Assembly (NCBI GenBank): GCA_013339765.2
Contig: CM023453.1
Span: forward strand, 87,610,685 to 87,674,684
Length of the DNA stretch: 64,000 nt
Direction of reading: 5' to 3'
DNA from: Haemaphysalis longicornis
Lineage: Eukaryota > Arthropoda > Arachnida > Ixodida > Ixodidae
The first letter of the stretch is position 1; the number at the start of each line of letters is the position of its first letter. The notes beneath the pieces were generated by a model. It was not told the DNA's origin, searched no databases, and worked only from the letters and a program-made list of their open reading frames with translations. This document shows, in pieces, positions 21,401 through 64,000 of the stretch. The position numbers and the translations under genes are program-made.

Positions 21401-23816
21401 CCGCAAAGACTGACATTCTTGCATCCGCTAAACAATAGGAGTAATAGTATGTGGTGTACCTTTCAAGCTTCCTGGCTACCTAAAAAAAAAAAAGAAAAAA
21501 AAAGACAATGCACTTCACGAATTACGAGCATTGCATTGCGTTCTGTAGAAGTGGCCTGGCCTAATAAAAAAGGACTAAGTTTACCGACACTGCATAAATA
21601 AAGACTTATTTTGCAGTAACACAGCCATCACTTTGGAAATACACCAGCAAAGAACAGCACAGAGACATGTTTTGCACCTGAACCCAGTCAACCGCTCAAT
21701 TATTAACACATGCTTCTGCTGTGCAAATGCATGTCAGAGAAACACTGAACTTGTGTTTGCTCCCAAACGGAAGGCATAGCCCCACCCCATACAGTGCTTT
21801 TAAGTAGGTATCCACATGGAGTGGAAACCTACGTAAGAAATGTAATGAAAGGATCTGGCAGAAGAGCCCTCCTCCCCCTCCAATTGTGATGTTTTTTAAT
21901 TACACGTTTCCTCACCGAACTTTTTTCCTCAACATTCTCTCCTGTTACAAGAACGTACCACATTCTTTGTAAAGGAGGTGACAGCCACGAAAAACACTGA
22001 CACTGGGGCGGTCACAACTACGCAATGAATAAAAATGACGAAGCTAGGTGCAACAACGGGAGCCTTCAAATCACCCACCGTTGGTATTGGGTCCCGCATT
22101 GGCCATGCTTAGCGTGTACGGCCTGTCGTGCTTGAGGGTCGGGTGGAACTCGTCCTCAAAGTTCCCACCCCAGATGGACTCTCCGCCGGTGCCCGTGCCC
22201 GTGGGGTCGCCCGTCTGCACCATGAAGCCCTTGATGACCCTGTGGAAGATGTGGCCGTTGTAGTACGAGTCCTTGGCGTGCACGCAGAAGTTCTCCGCCG
22301 TCCGCGGGCACTCCTTGAGGAAGAGCTGCAGGTGGATGTCGCCCATGGACGTGTGGATGATGGCCGTCGGGAAGAGGCGCTGCTGGGCGGAAGACTCGGT
22401 TGCCGAGAGGATGTCCTCCTTGGAAGGCCGCTCGTTGAAGACGTCTCGCTCCGCCGTCTTCCCTTCGTCCGGCTCCCGCCTGGAGAACAGGTAGAAGCGG
22501 TTCTTGCGGAAGGCTGTGCAAACTAGCATTGGGTCCGCTTGCAGCGCCTGCAGCGTCGGGTTGTCCGATGCGTGCGTCTCCATCGTCGTGACCTGCTTGT
22601 TGGCCCCGGGGATACCCTGGTAGAGGGAGACGTGCAGTGGCCTGATGTTGTCGTTCTTCCCAAGCAGGCGAGAGCAGACGTTGGTGCGCAGGTTGATAAT
22701 CTTGATGCCAAGAAGGGTGGCGTACACGAGGAAGTGTCCCGTGTCGTCGTACGTCAGATTGCAGTAGTGAAACGCCTCGGACTTCTCGAGGTCCCGGTCT
22801 CCCGCCATGCGCCGGCCGAACTCCATGTCGGGAAGTTGCTGCTGCATCTGCTGCAGCTCCGACAGGCGTTGCAGGCTCTCGTCGAGCACGAGCGTCAGCT
22901 TTCCGGTGAGGAAACGGAACACACGGACCTTCCGGTCGGTCGCGATCGTGGCGAAGTGCAAGCCGTCGGGAGAGAAGCACAGACCCGTCGGGTAGGAGCT
23001 GGCTTTGACGAACTCGTACAGGTCCGTGTCCAACTTGGACTCGAAGCGGGCGAACTTGGGAAACTTGTAGTCGCCCCGCTGCCCAGTCCAGTACTCGAGG
23101 ATGCCCTTCTTGTCGACCGACACGACCGTTTCTAGTTTCGCGTTGAACCTGAGCACGGATAGCGGGGCTGAGTGAAGCTTCTCGAGAACGTGCAGCGGCT
23201 TCTCGTCCCCTTTACCGTCGTAGACGTGGATCTTTCCCGAATCCGCGTCCGACACGGCCACTGCCGCAATCGCATCGCCGGATCCATAGATCCACTCGCA
23301 CCGGCCGGGCACGTAAGGCAACTTCATCATGTTGATGAGATCGAAGTTGACCACGTCGAACACCTTGAGCGACTTGTCGTTGGACACCGAGCACAGGAAC
23401 AGGCCCGTCGAGTTGGTCGCGATGTCCTGTACGTTGCCGAGGTGTGTCCGGAAGTGCTTGACGAACTCGATGCCATCGTCGGTCTTCTTCCAAAATTTCA
23501 GGTGCCCGTCGCAGCTGGCTGTGATCACAAACTCGGTCTTGGTGACGATCACGTGTGTGACGACGTCCCGGTGCATGTAGCTCTGTTCGTACGCTTCCGC
23601 GCATGGAAGGTTGTCAAGATAGACGTGTTCAAAAGGAAGGAACTTGGCCTTTTTCGGTTTCGCAGCTTCTGACGGTAACGGGCCGATAACGTCGTCGTCC
23701 GAGTGCTCCGATTCCTCACCCGCCGGCTCATCCTCGTCAGAGTGTTTTCGTTTTTCCGCCATTTTGACGCGCTCGTTTTGGTTTCCGTCTCTCACACTTT
23801 GCTTCGTAGCGCTCAA
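18286..23816 (-). CDS. PPWD1: PPWD1, WD40-repeat and cyclophilin-type peptidyl-prolyl isomerase
   Basis: PPWD1 is a nuclear cyclophilin associated with the spliceosome, joining an N-terminal WD40 propeller to a C-terminal isomerase domain. Coding exons are 23816-22079 and 18461-18286, joined in phase (AAC-G / GG-TCT) to give about 637 residues, close to the 646 of human PPWD1. The acidic N-terminus leads to FEHVYLDNLPCAEAYEQSYM; WD-like units follow (ITASCDGHLKFWKK, LCSVSNDKSLKVFDV, FATIATDRKVRVFRF). The cyclophilin domain begins near IIHTSMGDIHLQLF and keeps FHRVIKGFMVQTGD, SMANAGPNTNG, SQFFITV and PWLDNKHTVFGRV, so the usual Arg, Phe, Met, Gln, Trp and His of the active site are present. 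Translation could instead begin at the second Met (MAEKRKHSDEDE, codon 19). The only coding intron splits the cyclophilin domain. Confidence 0.96.
18462..22078 (-). other. PPWD1 intron, 3.6 kb
   Basis: The intron begins GTGGGT and ends ACAG on the minus strand. It contains the 161-bp TIR element at 20345-20505, a pair of GGGGATTGGCCAA words near 19275 and 19508 that flank about 210 bp, poly-A tracts near 18695 and 21481, and no exon that I can support. Confidence 0.75.
20345..20505. mobile_element. Short TIR element, 161 bp (TAC[T/C]GTATTTA family)
   Basis: The left end TACTGTATTTATTCGAATAT with AAGGCGAGG is mirrored at the right by CCTCGCCTTATAATCGAATA and TAAATACGGTA. An inner CCTCGCCTTATATTCGAA forms a second inverted copy, so the element is nearly all fold-back. 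Its TACNGTATTT tips resemble the element at 9289-9755. Confidence 0.8.
22079..23816 (-). CDS. PPWD1: PPWD1 exon 1: WD40 propeller and most of the cyclophilin domain
   Basis: One 579-codon exon plus one base, ending AACG/GTGGGT. It is GC-rich relative to its intron, and long opposite-strand open frames across it are shadows of its codon composition. The exon encodes the acidic N-terminus, the WD units and the isomerase core up to PNTNG. A coding sequence this long without an intron is unusual here, since VPS53 and 4E-T exons are 70-414 nt. Confidence 0.96.
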
Positions 23817-24272
23817 ATCGTGAGAATTTTTAAAATAAAAGCTTGACTATCCAATTTTCGGGGCCAAAAAATTATTCAAGCAGTTTATTTATAAGTTTAT
23901 TTGTTGTTTAAAACGCGCGACGCTTCCGGACAGGCCTCTGCCGGCGCGCTCATTTATTCAGCGGCGCACCTACGGCGCGCATTATTCCATCTGTGCCTGT
24001 GAGGTCAGCAGCATCCGGGACCTCGTCTGCCTCGACATTTCTATTTTTGCGTCAGTTGGAAATTTTGTGTGCTTTTCTTTGTTGTGTCTTTTAGTGATGA
24101 TTCGTGTGTAGTCCCCGTAACCTGGACGAGGTTATTGTACAGTGTATATAGCAGACTTCAGGCCCCTGTAAATACAAACGGCATACTCGCGTCAGACATT
24201 TATTCAACACGGAGCGAAGACCGTTGCGTGCGGACAGCTACGACTGCGAGCTTCTTTCGTCGCTGCTAGGAG
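23817..24272. promoter_or_regulatory. Putative bidirectional promoter between PPWD1 and 4E-T
   Basis: Only 456 bp separate the divergent start codons. The middle is CpG-rich (AACGCGCGACGCTTCCGG, CCGGCGCGCTC, GGCGCGCATTATTCC) and has no obvious TATA box at a useful distance. CTTCCGG near 23930 resembles an ETS-type site, common in bidirectional housekeeping promoters. No transcription start data are available here. Confidence 0.6.
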
Positions 24273-57234
<32,962 letters not shown>

Positions 57235-57595
57235 GTGAGGGCGGGGGCTTTGTTTCCTCCGTCTGCAGTGTAGCGAGCGATATCGGAGGCCAGAGTCGGG
57301 TGTTTGTGAATGCTCGGTGCGCATTCACATTGCGACACCCACGCTGTGGCACATTGCTCGAGCGCATAAAACTTCCAGGGGTGTGCGAATATTCGAAACT
57401 TTTGAATACCAAATTGAGCATCGGCATTGGAGAACGTGATATTTTTGAACTGTTTCGAAGTTTGAAAACATAAATGGACAGTTGTAATCATAAACTAAGT
57501 ACAGTGGAACCCCGTTAGCATCGTATGACCGGGGTGTCGTATGATCGGTGTATTGTAAATGCCGCCTAGCAGATGGTCTCGCACGACAGTGGGCT

Positions 57596-59159
57596 GAGAA
57601 CTTATTCAACTACAGTGGCTCTGTCATACAATCTCAGGGGCCGGCAAAAATATTCGGATCACCGAAACTTGTACATCAGAAAACGAGAAAAATGGAAAGT
57701 GCCGCTGCATGCGACAGGCGGCACCAACATGGCTGGCTGCCGGAGAGTCAAGAGGCTTCAGCGACCGCTTCAACCGTTTGTTAAAACGACTGAAATTGCA
57801 GCGGGAAAGGGTGACAGTGGGAGAAAATGCACTATAAAATGTCATCGGGCCAAATATCCCCGCGTAGGTGGGTGCAGCTGCTCAGCGTTTCAATACGGCC
57901 TGAGAGTGCGCCTCCATGAATTTGGCTGGCCCCTACTGCCGCGCGCTTCGCGCATCATTTTCCCGAGGTAGAATCTGACCGCAGGGGCGAAACGTACACA
58001 GGCGTGTAATCGCCTCGCAGCGACGATCAGATCCATGACCATGTGACGTGCTGCACAGAGTCACCGCTTATTATTAAACCCAGTTAATTCCTCACGCGCA
58101 GATTTACCGTGACGTGGGGTTGGCGCTTCACGTTCGCCTACTTCCCAGACATTCTTTAAGGATTAAGGTAACTGTCTTTTTATACCACAATAATGAAACG
58201 CACCATAAGTTTTGTATTAACTGAATAATTTTTTAGTATATTTTGTATTCATCTTTTTATTTGTTCAAAATTTCTTCTAAATCATTAACAGTGTGGCAAC
58301 AATTGTATTTCAAAAGTACTTTTAGCGCTTTTTGTCTTAGAGATTCTTGTTTTCCCCCTTTCAATGCTTACGTGCTTTCTCACTCTTTTCCGTCCCATTG
58401 AAATCTCTCCATACTGTTTCCCACCTTCGTCTTGCAGAAGCCTCCCTTCCAGGTGCTTGGTTGGTCCACATGCCCGCACTGCACGCTAGCTGCAGGCAGT
58501 GCCGTAGCACTCGGAGTCTGCTACGTGCTGTAGACTCGTAAAAGCATTTCCAATGTACACAAAAAAAGTTTTATTTATTTAGGGCACCGTTTGAAAATGC
58601 TAGGGGAATCACTTTTTGATGAAACTTAAATGGACGTTCGGTGGGTGTCTTTTGCCTTAGAGGTTTGAGGGTTTTGGTGCACCGCACATCGTCCCGTTGG
58701 CGCCATTTGCCCGCATGCGCAGCACGCGTTCAGTAGGACGAGCGTGACTAAATGAGTTAGTCATCATAGCAAAACCCCCTGTTAAACTGAAGCAGCAAAT
58801 CGAAGTGGTAGTTTTTTGGTCGAGGGGGGGACATTTCTGGGAAAGCAACTCATTGGAAAATTGGAGCTTCCCGAATGACCTTGAGTGGCTGCACAATATT
58901 GCGCGAGACGCACTTTTCCTCGTTCTGTGCTATGTAACGTTACTCTGTTGAATGAACCTACTAGCCCAACAGCAATTTTTATTACCTGTTGAAGTTCCAT
59001 GAAAGCGAACACAAGGTAGCTGCGACCCCAACTTAAACTTGGTTAGAATCCTAGAGATGGCATGTATTAATGCGACGAAAGCTTCATCGCTCGCACTTTG
59101 AAGCTTTGCTGAAGCTCTATGTAATGAGCGCACAGGAATGAGGTCAACTGTAACAAACT
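57596..59159. other. Spacer between the duplicated blocks, first part
   Basis: AT-rich, non-coding as far as I can see. It begins where the pogo-like element of copy 1 breaks off. No exon is supported. Confidence 0.45.
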
Positions 59160-59169
59160 AAACACACGA

Positions 59170-59955
59170 AATTTATAGCTTTAGCTTCGGTACCGCAGCC
59201 GCGGCGATCATCGGAGGCGTAGACGGTCGGATTGCATAGCGCGATCGGCGTCGCCGCGGGGGCTTACTGCGCGTATCATATTTGCGAATTTCTAAATCTG
59301 AGGCTTCGCCAGAGTCGCAAGCCCAACTAGATAACCTTCGCTTAAACAAAGCACAATTTTACGCTGCCTTGCACGAGATGAAAGAACTGCTGCAACAACA
59401 CGTAAATTCATAACTGCTGCGGCACGACTGGCTCCATCGAAGCGTTGATATCTGAAAAGTAAGCGAAGAAAACTTTCACACGCGAGTGCAGCAGCCACAT
59501 TGTACGTCAGGCTAAATATGAGTAATAGCAGAATATTCTATGCGCTATCATCAACTGAATGATTCTGCTTGAGCTTTAGTTTCGTACGCAGCCGCGGCGA
59601 ACACCGGCGGCGTAAATGGTCAGATTGCATATAACTCGCGCGATCAGCGTCCCCAGGGTGCTCACTGCGCGTATAATATTTGCGAATTTCTAAATCTGAG
59701 GCTTCGCCAGAGTCGCAAACCAACGAGATAACCTTCGTTTAAACAAAGCACAATTTTACGTGCCCTGCACGAGATAAAAGGGAACTGTCGCAAAACAGGT
59801 ACATTCATAACTGCTGCGGCACGACTGGCTCCATCAAAGCGTTGATATCATGCAAAGGTAAGCGAAGAAAACCTTTTCACACGCGAGTGCAGCAACCACA
59901 TTGACGTCAAGCTAAATATGAATGATAGCAGAATATTTTATGAGCTATCAAAAAA
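59170..59955. repeat. Two-copy tandem repeat, period about 398 bp
   Basis: TTTGCGAATTTCTAAATCTG occurs at 59281 and 59679. The surrounding words GCAGCCGCGGCGA, AAGCACAATTTTACG, GCACGACTGGCTCCATC and TAGCAGAATATT repeat in the same order. The two units differ by substitutions and small indels. No coding signal is seen. Confidence 0.9.
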
Positions 59956-60245
59956 CTGCCTCGAACGGGTACCCAGCTTCGGCAGAATGCTTGCGCGCGG
60001 GTGGCGCGGGCAGGGAATGCCCCGCGCTGACAGCGGCGACCCTAGCGGCAACTTTTGTCCCTGTATGAAAGGGAGCCGGAGTTTCGTGACCAGAAAGATT
60101 GAAGGACTCTGGTCATGGTTTCGTGTATGGGGGGATGCATAAAGCAATATCCTGGCACCAGCTTGTGCCAAGGGGGTGCTAATGGGCACTGCCAAATGAA
60201 CACTGCTGACCCGTCCGGTCCCCTCCTCCCTTCTGGCCCACGCAG

Positions 60246-60334
60246 TGTTTGGCCAGCACCCCTCGCCGATACCTCCTGTGGCTGGCCCCACTCCAGGGGC
60301 CCCCGTGCAGTCATCCAACACCCTGCAGGTTCAC
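60246..60334 (+). CDS. EIF4ENIF1: 4E-T exon 12 (copy 2)
   Basis: The exon is 89 nt between GCCCACGCAG and GTAAGT, with the same peptide as 56513-56601. It needs one base left over upstream, which exon 11 supplies but exon 13 copy 1 (two bases) does not. Confidence 0.7.
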
Positions 60335-60793
60335 GTAAGTGCACTGCTTGCCCAGTCAGTCGTTGCCGGCTGGGTTTTACTTTTGGGCGACCTTGGCTGC
60401 CGTGCTGGCATACGTGCCGAACAGGCCAAAGCTTTTAAGCTTGCGTAATTTGTACTCATTCTGCCAGATTACCCTTGCGGCAGCGGCTTGGTTGCATGCT
60501 GTTCTGGGGGCGGGTACAAAGTTCACTTCTTTAACCTTGCTGTGACTGTGCTCCGAAAAGAAGTGTAGTATCAATTTGCCCGTCTGCCGAGTTTTCAAAA
60601 GTAATGAAGGAAAAGGCAGTGGAATGGGTGCAAAGCCCTCAACATGCAGTACTGCACGATGTTTCTTGGGTGCGATGTTTCTTAGAGACGCTGTTCATGC
60701 AGAGAGTTGTGTTCCTCAGTCTCTGTGCGGGGAAGCCGGGGTGTTCAACTCGTTCGACTGTTGGGGTGCAGTGTTTGGATGTGTTGTGTGCAG

Positions 60794-60936
60794 AATGCAG
60801 GCCTGCGTCCGCGGGTGCCCTCCCCCCAGGAGCTGGCGGTGCACACGCAGTCCATTCTACAGACGGCCCTTCTCAAGAAGATCCTGGAGGACCAGAAGCA
60901 AAAGGAGAACCTGCGGAAGCAACAGGAGGCCCAGAG
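60794..60936 (+). CDS. EIF4ENIF1: 4E-T exon 13 (copy 2)
   Basis: The exon is 143 nt between TTGTGTGCAG and GTGAGG, with the same peptide as 57092-57234. It could replace copy 1 after either exon 12 copy, since exon 12 ends in phase 0. Confidence 0.7.
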
Positions 60937-61205
60937 GTGAGGGCGGGGGCTTTGTTTCCTCTGTCTGCAGTGCAGCGAGCGATATCGGAGGCCAGAGTCG
61001 GGTGTTTGTGAATGCTCGGTGCGCATTCACATTGCGACACCCACGCTGTGGCACATTGCTCGAGCGCATAAAACTTCCAGGGGTGTGCGAATATTCGAAA
61101 CTTTTGAATACCAAATTGAGCATCGGCATTGGAGAACGTGATATTTTTGAACTGTTTCGAATTTTGAAAACATAAATGGACAGTTGTTTCAATAAACTAT
61201 AGTAC

Positions 61206-61890
61206 AGTGGAACCCTGTTAGCATCGTATGACCGGGGTGTCGTATGATCGGTGTATGTGTAAATGCCGGCCTAGCAGATGGTCTCGCTAGACAGTTGGGC
61301 TACATTTAGTCTGGTTTTGCGTAGTTTGCGAACCTTTATCTAAAATACCTCCCTTCCATGGTGCCTCTGGTGGCCTTCCAGCCATTCGCCGCACTTGCAA
61401 GATTAGCTGAATAGGCCCACGTGGCCGAGCAAATCAGGGAGGGGAAAGAGGAAAGTGGGGAAACTTCCAAGCAAAACAAACAATTGTACAAGGGGGTGAT
61501 GGAAAAAAAAAAGGTGGTAAAGAAAGGACCAGGGCGACAACGCAGCTTTGAAAGACGCTGAGAGGGGAAGAGCGTCGTGAAAGGAAGAAACTTAAATAGG
61601 GCGGGTGACAGAAAGCGGTGTTGGGTTGCATGTTTTCACGTTTTAGGGCTTGATGTGGCTTTGAATTTGTGGTCTGCCGGCCACCTGCTCTTTGACTTCT
61701 CGCGGTTGGCTTGTTGCCGTTATGCTACCGCATGGGGCCGTACAAAACGTCTGTTAATCCCCGCTAGGGTCAGTCGTATGAAGTGGACTGCATGCACTAG
61801 AGCGTCGTACCGTTGATGTTTTTAAAGCATTATTCCTATAGGGAGTTTACCGGAACCGCGGTGATCCGTCGTAGGCAGCGGGGTTCCACT
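61206..61890. mobile_element. Pogo-type MITE spanning the end of duplicate copy 2
   Basis: TA then CAGTGGAACCCTGTTAGCAT at the left and GCGGGGTTCCACTG then TA at the right form inverted ends with TA on both sides, as for mariner/pogo insertions. Only its left part exists at 57502-57595 in copy 1. Confidence 0.75.
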
Positions 61891-62885
61891 GTACGTGACA
61901 TTGTGTGGTCAAAAGTGCAAATTGAGAAGAGTGGGTGTTGGAACGACTTGGGCACTGAATGTACCGCACTTCTGAGCACTTAAAATCAACCTCTGCTAAG
62001 AGGCAGCAGCTTCCTTTAACAGCAGCACTTTATTATAGCGTAAAACTGAATGACTTGTGGTTGAGATCACCGTACGAGGTGACAGTTGCCCCCCCCACCC
62101 CTCATAAAACATTTCAGTGAAAGCTGGAGCAGGAAGATAGCTACGGCATGTTTTGTTTCATGCCGCAGGTACTTTTGCAGAACCTTGCTTGAGAAATTTT
62201 CATTTTTGTATTGAAAAATCCAAGTTTAAAATGACAGTATCGTGCAAACAATTGTTTACTTGCTTCAGTAGCAAATTCGCCGTTTGGGCGCCCATAAAGA
62301 TCGCCCTCGCAGGATGACTCTTCTCTCTCGTCTTTCCTCCCTGTGCTGTTCAACTGCTTACCCGTGCACGTTCTCTTCCTGCCTGCCTCCTTTCTGCTTT
62401 CCCTCCTTGGGATGTGCTCCTCCTGCTGCTGTTGCCACCCTCCTGTCCTTGCCCTCCTCTCCCCTCCCCGCTGGCCAGGCACTTGGCTTGGTTGCTGCAT
62501 GCCCCCACTGCCCCCCGCCAACCCTGGCCACGGTCGTTCCCTGTGTAAGTGGCTCTCGCTGCCTGCCTGCACGTTTGCGCTCGCACCACTTCACTGGGGG
62601 GAAGTTTTCCAACGTCACGCAGTGTTTTTTTTTCTTTTTTTTTTCCCCCCCCACCAATCTTACTGGTGTGGTATTCGTACTAGTTATCCCTACTAGTTAT
62701 TTAATGTACTTTAAATGGTATTCCTCTGTAGAAGTTTGTTTTCTTTTTTGTGTGTGTGTGTGCCAGGTTGTGAGGATTTGGGTAGGTAGCAGCCCAGCAC
62801 TGCTGATAGGCAGCACTGATAGGTAGCACTGCTGTCAGCATCTGCTTCTTCGGTCTTTTGAGCACTGTCAAAGTAAAGGATATTA
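61891..62885. other. Downstream 4E-T intron, nothing firm
   Basis: Pyrimidine-rich sequence at 62320-62560 resembles exon composition, but no 4E-T peptide is convincing. Poly-T and GT microsatellite tracts lie near 62626-62642 and 62750-62762. Confidence 0.45.
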
Positions 62886-63924
62886 CAGTCGAATCCCGCT
62901 ACAACGAAATTGACGGGACGTGCGAAAAATTTCGTTGAAGCGAAAATTCGTTGAGGTGAAATCCGCTCCAACACACCACGGAAAGGCCCGAAAAATAGCC
63001 CCGTATGTTTCCGCATCATTGGCAGCAAAAAAACAATGTTTAGAAAAAGGAGTGACGCGCAATAACGTCATGTTTATTCGGATAAAATACATACCAATGG
63101 TTATCTATGTTCACTGCACGAATGAACGCGTTACGGAGGGGGGTGAAGAAATGCAGGCGCAAAACGTATTGCTGCTCAACAAGGCGTGCCCACCGAGCTG
63201 ATTACTTGCAGATAGCTGCTAGGCCGTCCTAAGGCCCCCTCTCACTTGTGGCAGGAGCAGTGCCGTTATCTTATCCTCTGACAGGGCACCGCAGCTACTG
63301 ACCTTGGCAGGCAAGACGCACGCGCTTGCATTAAACATGACCGCGCGCTCGCGACTAAATAGGATGACTTGGCTTCAAGACCAAACATGCAAACATGATT
63401 TTTGCTCTTGGCTATGAAGAATGGTAGAAGGAAAACATACATGACGGCGCCGCGCCAGCAGCGGAGCACATTCGTGGGATTTCAATTGGATACAGATTAG
63501 CTGTAGCTCCGGCTTGGCGAACCTGACCTGTGCCTCATGTAAAGACGGCCAGCCACATCGTTATCATCATCAAACAATGGCGTCCGCCTATGAGTTTTTT
63601 TTTTTTTTTTTGTTTTGTTTTGTTTTGGGTGGCGGGGTGGGCGCACCGCGAATGTTTTCGGTGATGCAACTAAGCCGTCCTGAATGTTTAAAAAGTTTTA
63701 GATAGCTGGTTGCCTGCTATGATTATTTTATTTGTAAAATAATTGTTCAAACCCAGCCCAATTCATCGAAAATTTCGTTGAAGCGAAAGCAAGCCAGACA
63801 AATGGTTCGTTGTGGCGAGGACTTTGTTGCATTGACTTCTATGGCTAGCTGACGGGGAAATGGAAATATTTCGTTGAAGCGGAAATTTCGTTGAAGCGGA
63901 CTTCATTGTAGCGGGATTAGACTG
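62886..63924. mobile_element. Pogo-type MITE, 1039 bp, TA target
   Basis: TA/CAGTCGAATCCCGCTACAAC at the left and TTGTAGCGGGATTAGACTG/TA at the right are inverted ends with one or two mismatches. Subterminal ATTTCGTTGAAGCGAAA-type words recur at both ends. No transposase is seen. This is typical of Tigger/pogo-derived non-autonomous elements. Confidence 0.85.
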
Positions 63925-64000
63925 TATATACAGGCATGTTACCTATTTTTATCCACTGAAAGGCTTCTGCTTTCCCCTCCTGGCCTTTTGCCCATTGGTG

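Larger units (their letters stand above)
60112..61301 (+). repeat. Duplicated segment, copy 2
   Basis: Second copy of 56379-57595. Both copied exons keep splice sites and open frames and encode identical peptides; the exon 13 copy differs by a silent change (CCACGG to CCGCGG). Intron differences (for example an indel near 60460 and an insertion at 60668-60682) show the copies have diverged slightly. Confidence 0.93.

Noticed and set aside
22156..23672. Long open frames overlapping PPWD1 on both strands
   Set aside because: They are shadows of GC-rich PPWD1 codons; only the frame with the WD40 and cyclophilin motifs matches a protein family.
62479..62541. A possible further 4E-T exon between CTGGCCAG and GTAAGT
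   Set aside because: Splice-like sites are present, but in the phase required after exon 13 the peptide has no resemblance to 4E-T, and the sequence is simply pyrimidine-rich.

Overview
The window is eukaryotic genomic DNA: multi-exon genes with GT-AG introns, AATAAA signals and dense layers of transposon remnants. The three host genes and the repeat style (tRNA-derived SINEs, a LINE whose 3' end runs into TGA repeats, many short terminal-inverted-repeat elements) suggest an arthropod, most likely a hard tick. That assignment is inference; the gene orthologies are much firmer.

Layout. (1) 1-17348, plus strand: the C-terminal half of VPS53 (GARP/EARP tethering complex) in 11 exons, about 486 residues to the stop. 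Its introns hold two SINEs with target-site duplications, a LINE tail and several non-autonomous DNA elements. (2) 18286-23816, minus strand: PPWD1, a WD40-cyclophilin fusion of the spliceosome, in two coding exons around a 3.6 kb intron. It converges tail-to-tail with VPS53. (3) 23817-24272: a short head-to-head interval, probably a shared promoter. (4) 24273 to beyond the window, plus strand: EIF4ENIF1 (4E-T), the eIF4E-binding P-body protein. Thirteen consecutive exons are phase-consistent after one apparent 1-nt correction; it has the eIF4E-binding YSKAELL motif, the Cup-homology IELVGF motif and long Gln/His/Pro tracts. Its last two visible exons (12 and 13) recur 3.7 kb downstream.

The 4E-T introns are a transposon graveyard. 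Intron 4 holds a LINE split by a deleted Mutator-like element, followed by low-quality sequence and a 423-nt run of C that is probably an assembly artefact. Intron 5 holds a 1557-bp P-superfamily element with a THAP exon, a 31-bp terminal repeat and a perfect 8-bp target duplication, inserted in a pogo/Tigger remnant. Intron 8 holds a second Mutator-like element, in the opposite orientation, with a full-length but broken transposase and further elements nested in it.

The genes are unrelated housekeeping functions (endosome-to-Golgi traffic, splicing, mRNA storage and decay) and do not form a pathway. I saw no CRISPR array, rRNA, free-standing tRNA gene or clearly new molecular system. The best leads are the THAP/P-type element, the frame-incompatible exon-pair duplication, the inverted pair of Mutator-like elements, and two single-base indels that break otherwise intact host genes.
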